The notes below the pieces were generated by a model. That model had not been told where the DNA came from. It saw only the letters and a list, made by a program, of their open reading frames with translations, and searched no databases. Below are positions 8,850-17,543 of a stretch of 64,000 nucleotides of DNA, in pieces. Made by a program: the position numbers and the translations under genes. This DNA is from Fibrella rubiginis (lineage in GTDB: Bacteria; Bacteroidota; Bacteroidia; Cytophagales; Spirosomataceae), in NCBI RefSeq assembly GCF_017353185.1, contig NZ_JAFMYV010000018.1, positions 1 to 64,000 on the forward strand, in the 5' to 3' direction. Within the stretch, counting starts at the first letter, position 1; every line of letters starts with the position of its first letter.

Positions 8850-8857
8850 TATCTTTG
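8850..8857 (+). promoter_or_regulatory. Bacteroidota -7 box upstream of ileS
   Basis: TATCTTTG matches the Bacteroidota sigma-factor -7 consensus TAnnTTTG, 25 bases before the ileS GTG start. No good TTG -33 element is seen at the expected spacing, so strength is uncertain. Confidence 0.45.
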
Positions 8858-8881
8858 CCGTTTGAAACGATCTAGTAGACT

Positions 8882-11800
8882 GTGCTGTACACGGAATATA
8901 AAAACCTCAATTACGCCGCTCTTGCCGAGGCGGTGCTGGCGCACTGGAAGGAAACAAACGCCTTCGAACAGTCGGTAACCCTGCGGGAAGGAAAGCCGAC
9001 CTTTACGTTTTACGAAGGCCCTCCCTCGGCCAATGGCATGCCGGGCATTCACCACGTGATGGCCCGTGCCATTAAAGATATTTTCTGCCGCTACAAGACG
9101 CTGAAGGGCTTTCAGGTGCCCCGCAAAGGTGGCTGGGATACCCACGGCCTACCCATCGAGCTTCAGGTAGAGAAAGAACTCGGCATCACCAAAGACGACA
9201 TTGGCAAGACCATTTCGGTGGCCGAATACAACCAGAAATGCCGCGAGACGGTCATGCGATTTACTGACCGCTGGAACGACCTGACCGAAAAAATGGGCTA
9301 CTGGGTGGACCTCGAACACCCTTACGTCACCTACGAAACAGATTATATTGAGTCGGTATGGTGGCTGCTCAAGCAACTTTACGACAAAGGGTTGCTCTAC
9401 AAGGGCTACACCATCCAGCCGTTTTCGCCGAAAGCGGGTACGGGGCTCAGCTCGCACGAACTGAACATGCCGGGTACGTATAAAGACGTAAAAGACACCA
9501 CGGTGGTAGCGCAGTTTAAGGTGAAACCCAACGGCAAGTCGGGCTTTCTTTTCTTCGACTCCGCCGACGCCGATGTATACATCCTGGCCTGGACTACCAC
9601 GCCCTGGACCCTGCCCGCCAACTCGGCCCTGACGGTGGGCGCCAACATTGATTACGTGCTGGTGAAGACCATCAATCCCTACACCTTCATGCCGGTACAC
9701 GTGGTGCTGGCCAAGAACCTGGTGGGCCGGTGGCTGAACGAAAAAGGGCGCGTCGACAGCATCAACAGCCCTGCCTTTGATGCCTACCTCTCGACCGACA
9801 AAATCATCCCCTGGGCGCTGGTGTCGGAGTTTAAAGGGCAACACCTGGAAGGCATCGAATATGAGCAGTTGATGCCCTATGTTAGCCCCACGCCAAAGGA
9901 AAACGAGGGCAAACCATTCCGCGTAATTCTGGGCGATTTTGTGACCACCGAAGACGGTACGGGTGTGGTGCATACGTCGCCTACGTTCGGCGCTGATGAC
10001 TTCCGCGTAGCACAGCAGAATGGTATTCCGGCCATCATGGTCAAAGACGAAACCGGCAAGGATGTGCCCATTGTGGATCGTCAGGGGCGTTTTGTGACTG
10101 AAATCACCGACTTTGCGGGGCGGTATGTGAAAGAGGAATATTACAGTGACGAAGAACGCGCCGACCCCGACTTCAAACCCACCGACGTGCTGATTGCCAT
10201 TCAGCTGAAGGAGGAAAACAAAGCGTTTCGGGTGGAGAAGTACGAACACCCTTACCCCCACTGCTGGCGCACCGATAAACCCATTCTGTACTACCCCCTC
10301 GATAGCTGGTTTATCAAAACCACGGCGGTGAAAGACCGGCTGGTGGAACTAAACAAAACCATCAACTGGCAACCCGAAAGCACCGGCACGGGCCGCTTTG
10401 GCAACTGGCTCGAAAACCTCGTGGACTGGAACCTGAGCCGCAGCCGGTTCTGGGGTACGCCCCTGCCCATCTGGCGCTCGGAAACGCGTGAAGAGATTTG
10501 CATCGGTTCTGTGGCAGAATTAGTCGGGCAGGTGCAAAAAGCCCTTGCCTCGGATATACTGACTGCTGAGCAACGAGCTAACAACGAGTCGTTTATGGTC
10601 GCCTACGCGGCTGGTAACGTTGATCTCCACCGGCCTTATTCCGACGAAATTTACTTCGTATCAGGGTCAGGTAAGCTCATGCAGCGCGAACCGGACCTGA
10701 TCGACGTGTGGTTCGATTCGGGGGCCATGCCGTATGCACAATGGCATTATCCGTTCGAGAACAAGGACCAATTCGAGCAGTCGTATCCGGCTGATTTTAT
10801 CTCGGAAGGTGTTGACCAAACGCGGGGCTGGTTCTTTACGCTCCACGCCATCGCGGGTATGCTGTTCGACTCGGTAGCGTTCAAAAACGTGGTTTCAACG
10901 GGCCTGGTGCTGGACAAAAACGGCCAGAAAATGTCGAAACGGCTGGGCAACGCCATCGACCCCTTCACCACGCTGTCGGAGTACGGGGCCGATGCCACGC
11001 GCTGGTACATGATGACCAACACCGAACCCTGGGACAACCTGCGCTTTAACCTCGACGGGGTGGCCGAAGTGCAGCGGCGGTTCTTCGGTACGCTGACCAA
11101 CACCTACAATTTCTTTGCGCTTTACGCCAACGTAGACGGCTACCGAATTGAGCCGTTCGACCGGGACGCCGAACTGCGCATCCCGCGCGAGCAACTGCCC
11201 GAACTGGATCGGTGGATTCTGTCGAAACTGAACACACTCATTCGCGAGGTAGAGGCTTCTTTTGAGGCGTATAACCCCACCAAAGCGGGGCGGCTGATTC
11301 AGGACTTCGTTAATGACCAACTCTCGAACTGGTATGTGCGCTTGTGTCGGCGGCGGTTCTGGGCCGGTAAAATGAGCACCGACAAACGGGCGGCTTATCA
11401 GACCCTGCACCACTGCCTGACGTCGGTGGCGCAGTTGATGTCACCCATTGCGCCGTTCTACGCCGACTGGCTGTATCAGAACCTGACGGCCGCTGTTCGG
11501 CAGGAGTCAATTGCCCAAAACAGCGCAGTGACGGACCACCCGTTCAGGCATGATTCGGTGCATTTCACAGACTGGCAGGGTGCTGAAGAAGACTGGATCG
11601 ACACGGACCTGGAAGAGGCAATGGCCCTGGCGCAGCAGATCAGTTCGATGGTGCATTCCCTGCGGAAAAACCATAAACTGAAGGTGCGGCAACCCCTGTC
11701 GCGGGTGCTGATCCCGGTGGTCTCGGTAGGGCAATCAACGAGCACCATGCAACGGCAGATCGAGCAGGTGGCCCCGATTATTGAGTCGGAGGTGAATGTG

Positions 11801-12355
11801 AAAACGGTGGAATTTGTGGCCGACGCCAGCGGGTTGCTGACTAAAAAGGTGAAGCCCAACTTCAAAGCCCTCGGCCCCAAATTCGGTAAGCAGATGAAAG
11901 ACGTAGCCGCCGCCATCACGGCCATGACATCCGACGAATTGACCCAGTTGGAACGCACCAGTAACCTGCAACTAGCTGGTTTTGATTTGCAACTGACCGA
12001 CGTAGAGATCCTGACCGAAGATGTGCCCGGCTGGGTAGTGGCCGTTGATGGTCCGCTGACGGTGGCCCTCGACGTGACCGTGACTGATGAGCTACGCCGC
12101 GAAGGCATTGCCCGCGACCTGGTAAACCGGATTCAGAACCTGCGGAAAGATCAGCAGTTCGACGTGACCGACAAGATCAACGTGGCCCTGGAGCGCAATA
12201 ATGAGCTACTTTCTGAAGCCGTAGAGGCCAACCGCGCCTATATTCAGCAGGAAGTGCAGGCCGTAAAACTGGAGTTGGTACCCAGCCTCAACGGGGGCTC
12301 GGTGGAAATTGATATGGATGAGTTTGTGCTGAAAGTCAAGGTCGAACGGGTGTAA
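8882..12355 (+). CDS. ileS: Isoleucyl-tRNA synthetase
   Basis: 1157 residues, class I aminoacyl-tRNA synthetase charging tRNA-Ile in the cytoplasm. The first signature motif appears as GPPSANGMPGIHHV (about 46-59), the form seen in Bacteroidota instead of canonical HIGH; the second is GQKMSKRLGN (about 680-690). The editing domain lies between them (for example 'AWTTTPWTLPANSALTVG', about 238-255), and a long C-terminal anticodon-binding region follows. Length above 1100 and the motif forms place it with the archaeal/eukaryotic-like type 2 enzymes, a group associated with lower mupirocin sensitivity. The start is GTG at 8882, because no upstream ATG is in frame. A clear terminator follows at 12444. 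Confidence 0.97.
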   Translation: MLYTEYKNLNYAALAEAVLAHWKETNAFEQSVTLREGKPTFTFYEGPPSANGMPGIHHVMARAIKDIFCRYKTLKGFQVPRKGGWDTHGLPIELQVEKELGITKDDIGKTISVAEYNQKCRETVMRFTDRWNDLTEKMGYWVDLEHPYVTYETDYIESVWWLLKQLYDKGLLYKGYTIQPFSPKAGTGLSSHELNMPGTYKDVKDTTVVAQFKVKPNGKSGFLFFDSADADVYILAWTTTPWTLPANSALTVGANIDYVLVKTINPYTFMPVHVVLAKNLVGRWLNEKGRVDSINSPAFDAYLSTDKIIPWALVSEFKGQHLEGIEYEQLMPYVSPTPKENEGKPFRVILGDFVTTEDGTGVVHTSPTFGADDFRVAQQNGIPAIMVKDETGKDVPIVDRQGRFVTEITDFAGRYVKEEYYSDEERADPDFKPTDVLIAIQLKEENKAFRVEKYEHPYPHCWRTDKPILYYPLDSWFIKTTAVKDRLVELNKTINWQPESTGTGRFGNWLENLVDWNLSRSRFWGTPLPIWRSETREEICIGSVAELVGQVQKALASDILTAEQRANNESFMVAYAAGNVDLHRPYSDEIYFVSGSGKLMQREPDLIDVWFDSGAMPYAQWHYPFENKDQFEQSYPADFISEGVDQTRGWFFTLHAIAGMLFDSVAFKNVVSTGLVLDKNGQKMSKRLGNAIDPFTTLSEYGADATRWYMMTNTEPWDNLRFNLDGVAEVQRRFFGTLTNTYNFFALYANVDGYRIEPFDRDAELRIPREQLPELDRWILSKLNTLIREVEASFEAYNPTKAGRLIQDFVNDQLSNWYVRLCRRRFWAGKMSTDKRAAYQTLHHCLTSVAQLMSPIAPFYADWLYQNLTAAVRQESIAQNSAVTDHPFRHDSVHFTDWQGAEEDWIDTDLEEAMALAQQISSMVHSLRKNHKLKVRQPLSRVLIPVVSVGQSTSTMQRQIEQVAPIIESEVNVKTVEFVADASGLLTKKVKPNFKALGPKFGKQMKDVAAAITAMTSDELTQLERTSNLQLAGFDLQLTDVEILTEDVPGWVVAVDGPLTVALDVTVTDELRREGIARDLVNRIQNLRKDQQFDVTDKINVALERNNELLSEAVEANRAYIQQEVQAVKLELVPSLNGGSVEIDMDEFVLKVKVERV

Positions 12356-12443
12356 TTCTACTTTGGCATGGTGTTTGTAAAAATACTTAGTAATCCATAA
12401 ACGTGATAGGCGATCTGTCTCGTTAACACACACAAACCTTGGT

Positions 12444-12480
12444 AAGCCCGGCTACGTTGTATGCCGGGCTTCTTTGTTTT
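12444..12480 (+). terminator. Rho-independent terminator after ileS
   Basis: AAGCCCGG (12444-12451) pairs with CCGGGCTT (12464-12471) across a 12-nt loop, followed by TCTTTGTTTT. It overlaps an in-frame ATG of the next ORF, one reason to move that gene's start to 12551. Confidence 0.85.
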
Positions 12481-12517
12481 AAGCACCGTCATTTATAGAC
12501 AGCACCGGCTTGACCCC

Positions 12518-12525
12518 TACCTTTG
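12518..12525 (+). promoter_or_regulatory. Bacteroidota -7 box for the phosphoesterase gene
   Basis: TACCTTTG matches TAnnTTTG and lies 26 bases before the preferred ATG at 12551 and after the ileS terminator, as expected for a new transcription unit. Confidence 0.5.
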
Positions 12526-12550
12526 CGGCATAACCCGTCAACTCTCCCGT

Positions 12551-14863
12551 ATGCCTCAACGGATACTTGTTCTCCTCTTTGTGCTCGGCACGTTCCCGGG
12601 CTTTGTCTTTGCCCAGGCCATTACCCGTGGGCCTTACCTGCAACGGGTCACGCCAACGGGCGTTACCGTTCGCTGGCGCACCGACGTACCCACCGACAGC
12701 CGGGTGCGGTACGGCGCGGGGCTTTCACAGCAAGCCGTTGACAATGCCCAGACAACTGAACACATTGTGGTGTTGACCGGGCTGCAACCGGCCACACGCT
12801 ACACCTATGCCGTGGGTACGTCGAAAGTCGATTTGTCGCCCGCCAATGACGCCTCCTACGCGTTCAAAACAGCCCCGGCGTTTGGGTCGAATGAAGCGGT
12901 GCGGGTGTGGGTACTGGGCGATTTTGGGGCCATTGGCCCTCGTCAGGATCAGGCGTTTTCGTCGTATAAAGCCGCCACCAAAAACCAGCCGCCCGACCTT
13001 TGGGTGTGGCTGGGGGATAATGCCTACTCCTATGGTCGCGATGACGAGTACCAGCGCAACGTATTCGATTATTACCCCGAACAGCTCCGCAGCCTGCCGT
13101 TCTACGCCACCCCCGGCAACCACGATTACCACGACGACGTCAACGACTTCAACGTTCCCTACTTCGCGCTGACCACCCCACCCACCAACGCCGAGGCGGG
13201 CGGCGTAGCGTCTAAATCAACGTCTTATTATTCCGTCGACTACGGTCCCCTGCACCTGATTTCGCTCGATTCGTACGGTAACTTTCCTGGTCAGGGACGC
13301 ATTTTCGATACCACCAGCACCCAGATCGAGTGGTTGAAGCGGGATTTGGCGGCCAACGCAGCCTCGGCAAAAAAGCGTCCCTGGACCGTCATTTTCTTTC
13401 ACCATCCTCCCTACACGCAGGGGTCGCGCAATTCCGACACCGAGCAGGACCTGATTCTGAATCGTGCCCGGCTCACGCCCATTTTCGAGCGGTATAACGT
13501 GGATCTGGTGCTCAGCGGCCACAGTCACATCTATGAACGAACCTACCAGATCCGCAACCACCGCGACCTGTCGGCCACGTTCAACAAGCGGACGATGGCC
13601 ACCGACACCAGCACCGGACGGTACGACGGCTCGGCCAACTCATGCCCCATCGTGCAAAAGGACGGCAGCCTGATCTACATCGTCAACGGGTCGGGCGGCG
13701 CGTTGGGCGGCCGGGCACCGAATTACCCGCACAAGGCCATGGTCTACAGCTATACCGACGAAGGGGGCTCGATGCTGTTTGACGTAGCCGAAAACCGCCT
13801 CGATGCGCAATGGCTGGCTCCCAGCGGCGTGAAAGACCGCTTTACGCTGGTTAAAAACGTAAACCGCCGCCAAACCATCACCGCCGAATACGGCGACACG
13901 TTAACGCTAAGGGCCTCGTGGCCGGGCGAGTACAATTGGTCGGGCGGGCAAACGGGACGGACCATCCGCACGGTCAATCAGTCGGGTACATTCCGGGTGA
14001 CCGACGGGAAAAACTGTCTTGCCGACGAGTATCAGGTCACGGCCCTGCCAAAGCCCCGCTTCGTCACCAATGCCCTGAGTGCCGCCGCTTACTGCCCCGG
14101 CACGGCCATTGCGCTCTCGGTCACTCCCGAAAATACCACTAAAGCCAACGCCTGGACCTACACCGTAGAACTGTCCGATGCCAGCGGGTCTTTCACCAGC
14201 CCGGTTGTGGTGGGGTCGGGTTCGCTGGCTACGCTGATTGCCAAACTGCCCGCCAACCTGCCGGGCGGGGCGGGCTATCGGCTGCGGGTAGTGCCCCAAA
14301 ACGTACCTTATGCCGAGGCGGTAGCCAGTCCAGCCTTCACCGTGCAGCAACCGGCTACGGCCACACTGTCGGCGGGCATAGCCCTGGTCGGCCAGCCTAC
14401 TACGGCCACCGTTACGCTGGGCGGAAACGGCCCCTGGCGGGGTACCTTTTCCGATGGCACTTCGTTTTCGGCCACCAGCAGCCCGGCGCTTGTTACGCTG
14501 CCCGCCAGCCAGCCCGGTTCTATCCGGCTGACGCAGATAAGTGGGGCCTGCGGCGCGGGAACGGTGCAGGGCGCGGGCGAAGTACTGGTGCAGCAGATCA
14601 CCGCTACCGAACCCAACCTACCCGCCGTTACTGTTTTTCCTAACCCGACTACCGGCCAGATTTGGGTCGAACTGGAGGTGCCCGGTCCGGAAGCGGCCCA
14701 AATTGACCTTTTTAACCAGCAGGGGACCCGCGTGGCCAACCGACGTGTAGCCCCTGCTCCCACCCGGCAACGGCTGCCTTTTCAACTCGACAAGCCAGGA
14801 ATTTACGTTGTCAGGATTCAAATTGGCGCGCAGACGGTTAGCCATAAAGTAATCCGTCAATAA
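12551..14863 (+). CDS. Purple-acid-phosphatase-like phosphoesterase with T9SS sorting domain
   Basis: 770 residues from the ATG at 12551, which gives a signal peptide (MPQRILVLLFVLGTFPGFVF, then AQ). An upstream frame start at 12461 lies inside the ileS terminator and is rejected. Domains: fibronectin-III-like N-terminal domain (about 22-110); metallophosphoesterase with DFGAIG, GDNAYSYG (about 155), GNHDYHDD (about 187), HHPPYTQG (about 284) and GHSHIYER (about 323), all metal-ligand motifs of the purple acid phosphatase type; an Ig-like middle region; and a C-terminal 'VFPNPTTGQIWVEL' type A sorting domain for type IX secretion. It should hydrolyse phosphomonoesters at the surface or outside the cell. 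Phosphate-scavenging is inferred. Confidence 0.92.
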   Translation: MPQRILVLLFVLGTFPGFVFAQAITRGPYLQRVTPTGVTVRWRTDVPTDSRVRYGAGLSQQAVDNAQTTEHIVVLTGLQPATRYTYAVGTSKVDLSPANDASYAFKTAPAFGSNEAVRVWVLGDFGAIGPRQDQAFSSYKAATKNQPPDLWVWLGDNAYSYGRDDEYQRNVFDYYPEQLRSLPFYATPGNHDYHDDVNDFNVPYFALTTPPTNAEAGGVASKSTSYYSVDYGPLHLISLDSYGNFPGQGRIFDTTSTQIEWLKRDLAANAASAKKRPWTVIFFHHPPYTQGSRNSDTEQDLILNRARLTPIFERYNVDLVLSGHSHIYERTYQIRNHRDLSATFNKRTMATDTSTGRYDGSANSCPIVQKDGSLIYIVNGSGGALGGRAPNYPHKAMVYSYTDEGGSMLFDVAENRLDAQWLAPSGVKDRFTLVKNVNRRQTITAEYGDTLTLRASWPGEYNWSGGQTGRTIRTVNQSGTFRVTDGKNCLADEYQVTALPKPRFVTNALSAAAYCPGTAIALSVTPENTTKANAWTYTVELSDASGSFTSPVVVGSGSLATLIAKLPANLPGGAGYRLRVVPQNVPYAEAVASPAFTVQQPATATLSAGIALVGQPTTATVTLGGNGPWRGTFSDGTSFSATSSPALVTLPASQPGSIRLTQISGACGAGTVQGAGEVLVQQITATEPNLPAVTVFPNPTTGQIWVELEVPGPEAAQIDLFNQQGTRVANRRVAPAPTRQRLPFQLDKPGIYVVRIQIGAQTVSHKVIRQ

Positions 14864-14873
14864 CGTCAAACGA

Positions 14874-15797
14874 ATGTCAGTAACCAGTTCGCTTCCTGCC
14901 GTTGACCCATTGAACCGTACGCGGTTGTGGTCGGCGCTGGGGGCCGTGTATATTTTGTGGGGGTCTACCTACCTGTTCATCCATTTCATGACCGAGCAGA
15001 TGCCGCCACTGTACATGGCCTCGGTGCGCTACATTGTGGCAGGCGGCATCCTCTATGGCGTATCACGGCTTACGGGCACAGCGCGGGCTACGCGGGCCGA
15101 GTGGCGCAGCACGGCCATCATTGGCTTTCTGCTGCTGACGGTAGCCAACGGCTGTCTTACGATGGCCATCCAGTATATCCCGTCGGGTATGGCGGCGCTG
15201 CTGGGTGGGCTGTTGCCCATTTACCTGCTGCTGCTGAACTGGATTTCATTTGGCCGAAAACGCCCGTCGGTACTGGCCCTGATTGGCCTGGTATTTGGGC
15301 TGGTCGGTATTTACCTACTCATCGCGCCCGAAAAAATGGTGGGCACGGGTGGCGTTCATGCCAACATTATCGGGACGGCGCTTGTGGCCGTGGGTAACCT
15401 GTCGTGGGCTATCGGCACGCTGCTTACGCCCCGGCTGCCCCAGCCACACCAGACGCTCGCCAGCGGCATGCAGATGCTTTGTGGTGGCGTTATTTTACTC
15501 ATAATCAGCCTGTTGATGGAACCTGTTACCCCCTGGAGCATCCTGGCGGCCCCGCCCAAAGCCATCTGGTCGATGCTGTATCTGGTTGTGTTCGGTTCCA
15601 TCATCGGCTTTTCGGCCTATGCCTGGCTGGCCCGGAATGCGCCCCCTACGCTGCTGTCAACCTACGCTTTTGTGAACCCCGTGGTGGCATTGCTGTTGGG
15701 GATCACCTTCGCTGGTGAAGTCTTTTCGATGCAGTCGCTGGCAGGTGCCGCCGTAGCGCTTATTGGCGTGGTCTTTATCACGCTGGGGCGGAAATAA
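14874..15797 (+). CDS. EamA/DMT-family transporter
   Basis: 307 residues with about ten hydrophobic helices in two EamA repeats; the first begins ALGAVYILWGSTYLFIHFM and the second has NLSWAIGTLLTPRLPQP. This is the drug/metabolite exporter superfamily of inner-membrane carriers, whose substrates cannot be read from sequence. The start lies 10 bases after the phosphoesterase stop, so co-transcription is likely. It converges on the DUF819 gene with a 6-base gap and no terminator visible between them. Confidence 0.9.
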   Translation: MSVTSSLPAVDPLNRTRLWSALGAVYILWGSTYLFIHFMTEQMPPLYMASVRYIVAGGILYGVSRLTGTARATRAEWRSTAIIGFLLLTVANGCLTMAIQYIPSGMAALLGGLLPIYLLLLNWISFGRKRPSVLALIGLVFGLVGIYLLIAPEKMVGTGGVHANIIGTALVAVGNLSWAIGTLLTPRLPQPHQTLASGMQMLCGGVILLIISLLMEPVTPWSILAAPPKAIWSMLYLVVFGSIIGFSAYAWLARNAPPTLLSTYAFVNPVVALLLGITFAGEVFSMQSLAGAAVALIGVVFITLGRK

Positions 15798-15803
15798 ACA
15801 AAG

Positions 15804-17036
15804 CTAGGGCGCAGCCAGCTGCATCAGTATTCCGCAGGCGTAGCCCATGTAGGTGCCCACAGCATAGCCCAGAATAGCCATCAGCACCCCTACCGGAGCC
15901 AGGGCGGGATGAAACGCCGCCGCCACGATGGGTGCCGTGGCTGGTCCGCCAATGCAGGCCTGACTGCCCACCGCCAGAAAGAAATACGGTGCCCGCAATA
16001 GCCGACAAACCAGCAGCATAATACCCACGTGAAAGGCCATCCACAGCAGGGCCACCACGACCAATCCCGGCTGGTCGGCAATGGCCAGAATGTTCATTTT
16101 CAGGCCGATGGTGGCAATCATCACGTAAAGCAAAACGGTGGCAATGGTCGACGCCCCCGCACTTTCCAACCGGCGTAATCGGGTAAATGATACCCCCACC
16201 CCAATGGCGGTGGCCAGACCTACGAGCCAGAAAAAAGGCGTTCCCAGGCTGAAACGGCTCAGCAATGGGTGGTTGGCGTTGATGTAGCCGGCCAGCGGAT
16301 CGGCAATAGCGGTGGCGAGAGCCGTGGCGCCAAACCCCACAGACAGCACCTGCACTAGGGGCGTGAGCGTAATCGGCTCCAATGGGCGGGCCTGCTTCTG
16401 AGCCTCCACCCGCCGCCGCACTTCTTCCACCGCCGAGGCGTCGGCACCCAGCCAGCGGTCGATGCGCGGAGCACGGGCGGCACCGTAGAGCAAGACACCC
16501 AGCCAGAGGTTAGCCACGAGCACGTCGACAGTAACGATAGCTGAAAAGAGTGCGTTGCTGGGTTGAAACACTTCCTTGAGAGCAGTTTGGTTGGCCCCAC
16601 CGCCAATCCAGGTGCCGGCCAGCGTGGCCAGTCCGCGCCAGACGGCATCGGGTCCCTGTCCACCCACCAGCGAGGGTGCCACGTGCGCCAGCGTCCACAC
16701 GGCCAGTGGACCGCCCACCATAATGCTCACCGCCGATGCGCCAAACATCACGACTGCCGTGCGCCCCAACCGCCGAAACGCCCCGATATCGATCCCCAGC
16801 GTGAACAGGACCAGGCTACAGGGTAGCAGTATCCGCGTCACCACGGCATAGAGGGCATCAACGGCAGCCGGGTCGGCAAGGTGAGCCGTATTGAGCAGCG
16901 AGGGCAAAAAGTAGCAAAGGAGCGTGGTGGGCACGATTTCGTAAAACCGTTTCCAGAAGGGCCGTAAGCTGGCGGCGGTAGTCAGTACAGCGGCAATAAT
17001 GCAGAAAAGGAAGCCGAAAAGGACGGGAGCAGGCAT
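15804..17036 (-). CDS. DUF819 family membrane protein
   Basis: 410 residues with about ten to twelve membrane helices. It matches the DUF819 (YjcL-like) pattern: an opening FWKRFYEIVPTTLLCYFLPS segment (about 27-46), a central 'GTWIGGGANQTALKEVF' loop (about 140-156) typical of the family, and a C-terminal 'GSQACIGGPATAPIVAAAF' segment. The family is of unknown function; the glycine-rich loops suggest transport. The ATG (17036-17034) lies inside the base of palindrome P2, so the 5' leader of this mRNA would be a strong hairpin directly next to the start codon, which may limit translation. Confidence 0.85.
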   Translation of the reverse strand: MPAPVLFGFLFCIIAAVLTTAASLRPFWKRFYEIVPTTLLCYFLPSLLNTAHLADPAAVDALYAVVTRILLPCSLVLFTLGIDIGAFRRLGRTAVVMFGASAVSIMVGGPLAVWTLAHVAPSLVGGQGPDAVWRGLATLAGTWIGGGANQTALKEVFQPSNALFSAIVTVDVLVANLWLGVLLYGAARAPRIDRWLGADASAVEEVRRRVEAQKQARPLEPITLTPLVQVLSVGFGATALATAIADPLAGYINANHPLLSRFSLGTPFFWLVGLATAIGVGVSFTRLRRLESAGASTIATVLLYVMIATIGLKMNILAIADQPGLVVVALLWMAFHVGIMLLVCRLLRAPYFFLAVGSQACIGGPATAPIVAAAFHPALAPVGVLMAILGYAVGTYMGYACGILMQLAAP

Positions 17037-17103
17037 ATGCGTCGATAGTCGTAAGTCGGCTGAAGCGTCTTACAACTGTCGACTTACGACTATCGACGCA
17101 TAT
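17035..17103. repeat. Long palindrome P2 at DUF819 start (24-bp perfect arms)
   Basis: Arms 17035-17058 and 17080-17103 are perfect complements around a 21-nt loop. The arm is built of 7-nt units (GTCGATA, GTCGTAA, GTCG). The left arm contains the DUF819 ATG, and the right arm abuts the terminator of the tRNA-like RNA. Confidence 0.92.
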
Positions 17104-17138
17104 AAACAAACAACGCCGGCCTCAACCTGAGCCGGCGT
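17102..17138 (-). terminator. Terminator downstream of the tRNA-like RNA
   Basis: ACGCCGGC (17113-17120) pairs with GCCGGCGT (17131-17138) around a 10-nt loop. Read on the minus strand it is followed by TTGTTTGTTTAT. It is the second of two hairpins after the RNA. Confidence 0.75.
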
Positions 17139-17164
17139 GTCGTAATTACACTTCATCAACAAAC

Positions 17165-17188
17165 TAAAAACCAAGCCGGAACGCCGGC
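17165..17188 (-). terminator. Terminator directly after the tRNA-like RNA
   Basis: On the minus strand, GCCGG-CGTT-CCGGC (17188-17175) is followed by TTGGTTTTT. It begins only about 6 bases past the presumed 3' end of the structured RNA, so it probably defines that transcript. Confidence 0.7.
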
Positions 17189-17193
17189 GCGGG

Positions 17194-17367
17194 CTGTAGG
17201 AGGGGGATTCGAACCACCCACGGTGCGGTTAGCTACAGTACAACTTCTGGTGGTCAACCCCAGTCGCTCCTAAGAAACGAGTTCCGCAAAGCGGCATTAT
17301 GCTGCGTTTATCCCTTATCACCACCCCCGAGACAGGAGGGCACGTCTGCCAGTTTCGACACCCTACA
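17194..17367 (-). ncRNA. Structured RNA with tRNA-like ends, about 174 nt
   Basis: On the minus strand the ends TGTAGGG (17367-17361) and TCCTACA (17201-17195) form a 7-bp acceptor-like stem. Just inside the 3' strand is a canonical T-loop, GGTTCGAATCC (17215-17205). Near the 5' end AAACTGGCAGACGTGCC (17355-17339) resembles a tRNA-Leu D-arm, followed by a 5-bp stem CCCTC/GGGGG with a 7-nt loop. The molecule is twice the length of a tRNA and much shorter than a normal tmRNA. It has its own -33/-7 promoter and two downstream terminators, so it is surely an independent transcript. Candidates are a tRNA with a large variable-region insertion, or a reduced tmRNA-like molecule; I find no tag reading frame ending in a hydrophobic ALAA-type tail. 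The T-stem has one mismatch, and no CCA is encoded. Confidence 0.6.
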
Positions 17368-17433
17368 ATGAAAAAAGAACCTTGTCACGTTTTTACTTGC
17401 GGGTTGTCTCACTACCCGACCAACTTGACATAA

Positions 17434-17465
17434 CAAAGTTAGCAGCGCGACCTTCGTTTTTGCAA
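17434..17465 (-). promoter_or_regulatory. Promoter of the tRNA-like RNA
   Basis: Minus-strand TTG (17465-17463), a 21-nt spacer and TAACTTTG (17441-17434) match the Bacteroidota -33 TTG / -7 TAnnTTTG consensus. Transcription should start near 17427, about 60 bases before the tRNA-like domain, so a 5' leader with a GGGTTGTCTCACTACCC-type hairpin may be removed by processing. Confidence 0.65.
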
Positions 17466-17495
17466 GTATTCTATAAAAAAACCTCAAAATTTATC

Positions 17496-17521
17496 GCATT
17501 TTTAAAAATATGCTATATTTG
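17496..17521 (+). promoter_or_regulatory. Promoter and operator-like palindrome of the Lrp gene
   Basis: TATATTTG at 17514-17521 is a -7 box 22 bases before the Lrp-family start. Immediately upstream, 17496-17513 (GCATTTTTAAAAATATGC) is an imperfect palindrome with an AT-rich centre, the kind of site Lrp/AsnC proteins bind. Autoregulation is inferred, not shown. Confidence 0.45.
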
Positions 17522-17543
17522 TTATGAACTCGTCAAAAACTAA

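Noticed and set aside
9149..10261. Long minus-strand ORF inside ileS
   Set aside because: Shadow of the GC-rich ileS codons; no protein-like motifs, and ileS is certain.
12461..12550. Upstream ATG extension of the phosphoesterase gene
   Set aside because: It lies in the ileS terminator and before a TACCTTTG promoter box, and would bury the signal peptide 30 residues inside the protein.
17194..17367. Calling the structured RNA a tmRNA or a plain tRNA
   Set aside because: It lacks a GGGG-type tmRNA acceptor and a tag frame, is far shorter than tmRNA, and is double the length of tRNA; identity left open.
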